This document shows positions 28,902 through 29,078 of a DNA stretch of 29,078 nucleotides, in pieces; position 1 is the first letter of the stretch, and every line of letters starts with the position of its first letter. The position numbers were made by a program, and so were the translations under genes. The notes below the pieces were generated by a model. It was not told where the DNA came from. It saw only the letters and a program-made list of their open reading frames with translations, and ran no database searches. Origin of the DNA: Pilatotrama ljubarskyi (lineage: Eukaryota > Basidiomycota > Agaricomycetes > Polyporales > Polyporaceae); contig MU277818.1 in NCBI GenBank assembly GCA_022385805.1, positions 1 through 29,078 on the forward strand, read 5' to 3'.

Positions 28902-29078
28902 GTCAGTCAGGGCATCTCGGGGTCGTGAGCGGGGAAGCGCTTGGCAGAGCGCCGACTCTGCCTCACGTCGACTGGAGTGTGCACCGCCTGGGCCTGCACA
29001 CAATCCTGCCGCTCGCAGTGTCCCTGTGTGTTCCGTATGCATCGTCTCCGAGGATAGAGTCTTTGCCTGAGCTGGACG

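Noticed and set aside
24700..29078. Possible transposon remnant in the gene-poor right end
   Set aside because: I found no terminal repeats, target-site duplications, transposase, reverse transcriptase or integrase motifs by eye.
1..29078. CRISPR arrays, bacterial operons or defence systems
   Set aside because: The window is clearly fungal nuclear DNA with spliced genes, and no direct-repeat arrays were seen.

Overview
The window reads as a piece of nuclear DNA from a GC-rich, wood-decay-type basidiomycete (Agaricomycete). The evidence is: genes split by many 45-70 nt GT-AG introns with CTNAC-like branch points, very small exons, strong C/G preference at third codon positions, two secreted glyoxal oxidases, a fungal P450, a Zn2Cys6 regulator with a glutamine-rich tail, and a septation-network Cdc14 protein. 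I see no bacterial, viral or transposon gene. All gene models were spliced by eye. Each main model closes into one uninterrupted frame from ATG to stop, which is the main support for its exon boundaries.

Layout, left to right: (1) the 3' part of a cytochrome P450 gene (+, cut by the left edge, ends 1863). (2) Glyoxal oxidase copy 1 (-, 2088-3939). (3) A conserved protein of unknown function (+, 5003-6458). (4) A 12-exon amino acid permease (-, 6768-9235), divergent from (5) a 910-aa Zn2Cys6 transcription factor (+, 9790-13143). (6) A Cdc14-type septation protein (-, 13545-15557), divergent from (7) a fumarylacetoacetate-hydrolase-family enzyme (+, 15908-17212). (8) Glyoxal oxidase copy 2 (+, 18051-19920). 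(9, 10) Two co-oriented small genes (-, 20164-21034 and 21204-22137) that look like diverged tandem paralogues of an unknown family. (11) A GABA/choline-type APC permease (-, 22512-24685). (12) From 24.7 kb to the right edge I recognise no gene, but 25.2-26.2 kb carries a run of consensus introns on the + strand without a consistent reading frame.

How the parts may work together: the glyoxal oxidases are extracellular copper radical enzymes that make H2O2 for lignin peroxidases. They share intron positions and lie as an inverted, outward-reading pair 14 kb apart. The permease/regulator pair shares a 554-bp promoter and may be a nutrient uptake module. An inverted repeat containing CGG-N4-CCG, the classic form of a Zn2Cys6 site, lies upstream of glyoxal oxidase copy 2. 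The rest (septation factor, FAH enzyme, unknown genes) look like ordinary neighbours.

The least explained parts, and the best candidates for something undescribed, are the tandem orphan pair at 20-22 kb and the possibly non-coding spliced locus at 25.2-26.2 kb.
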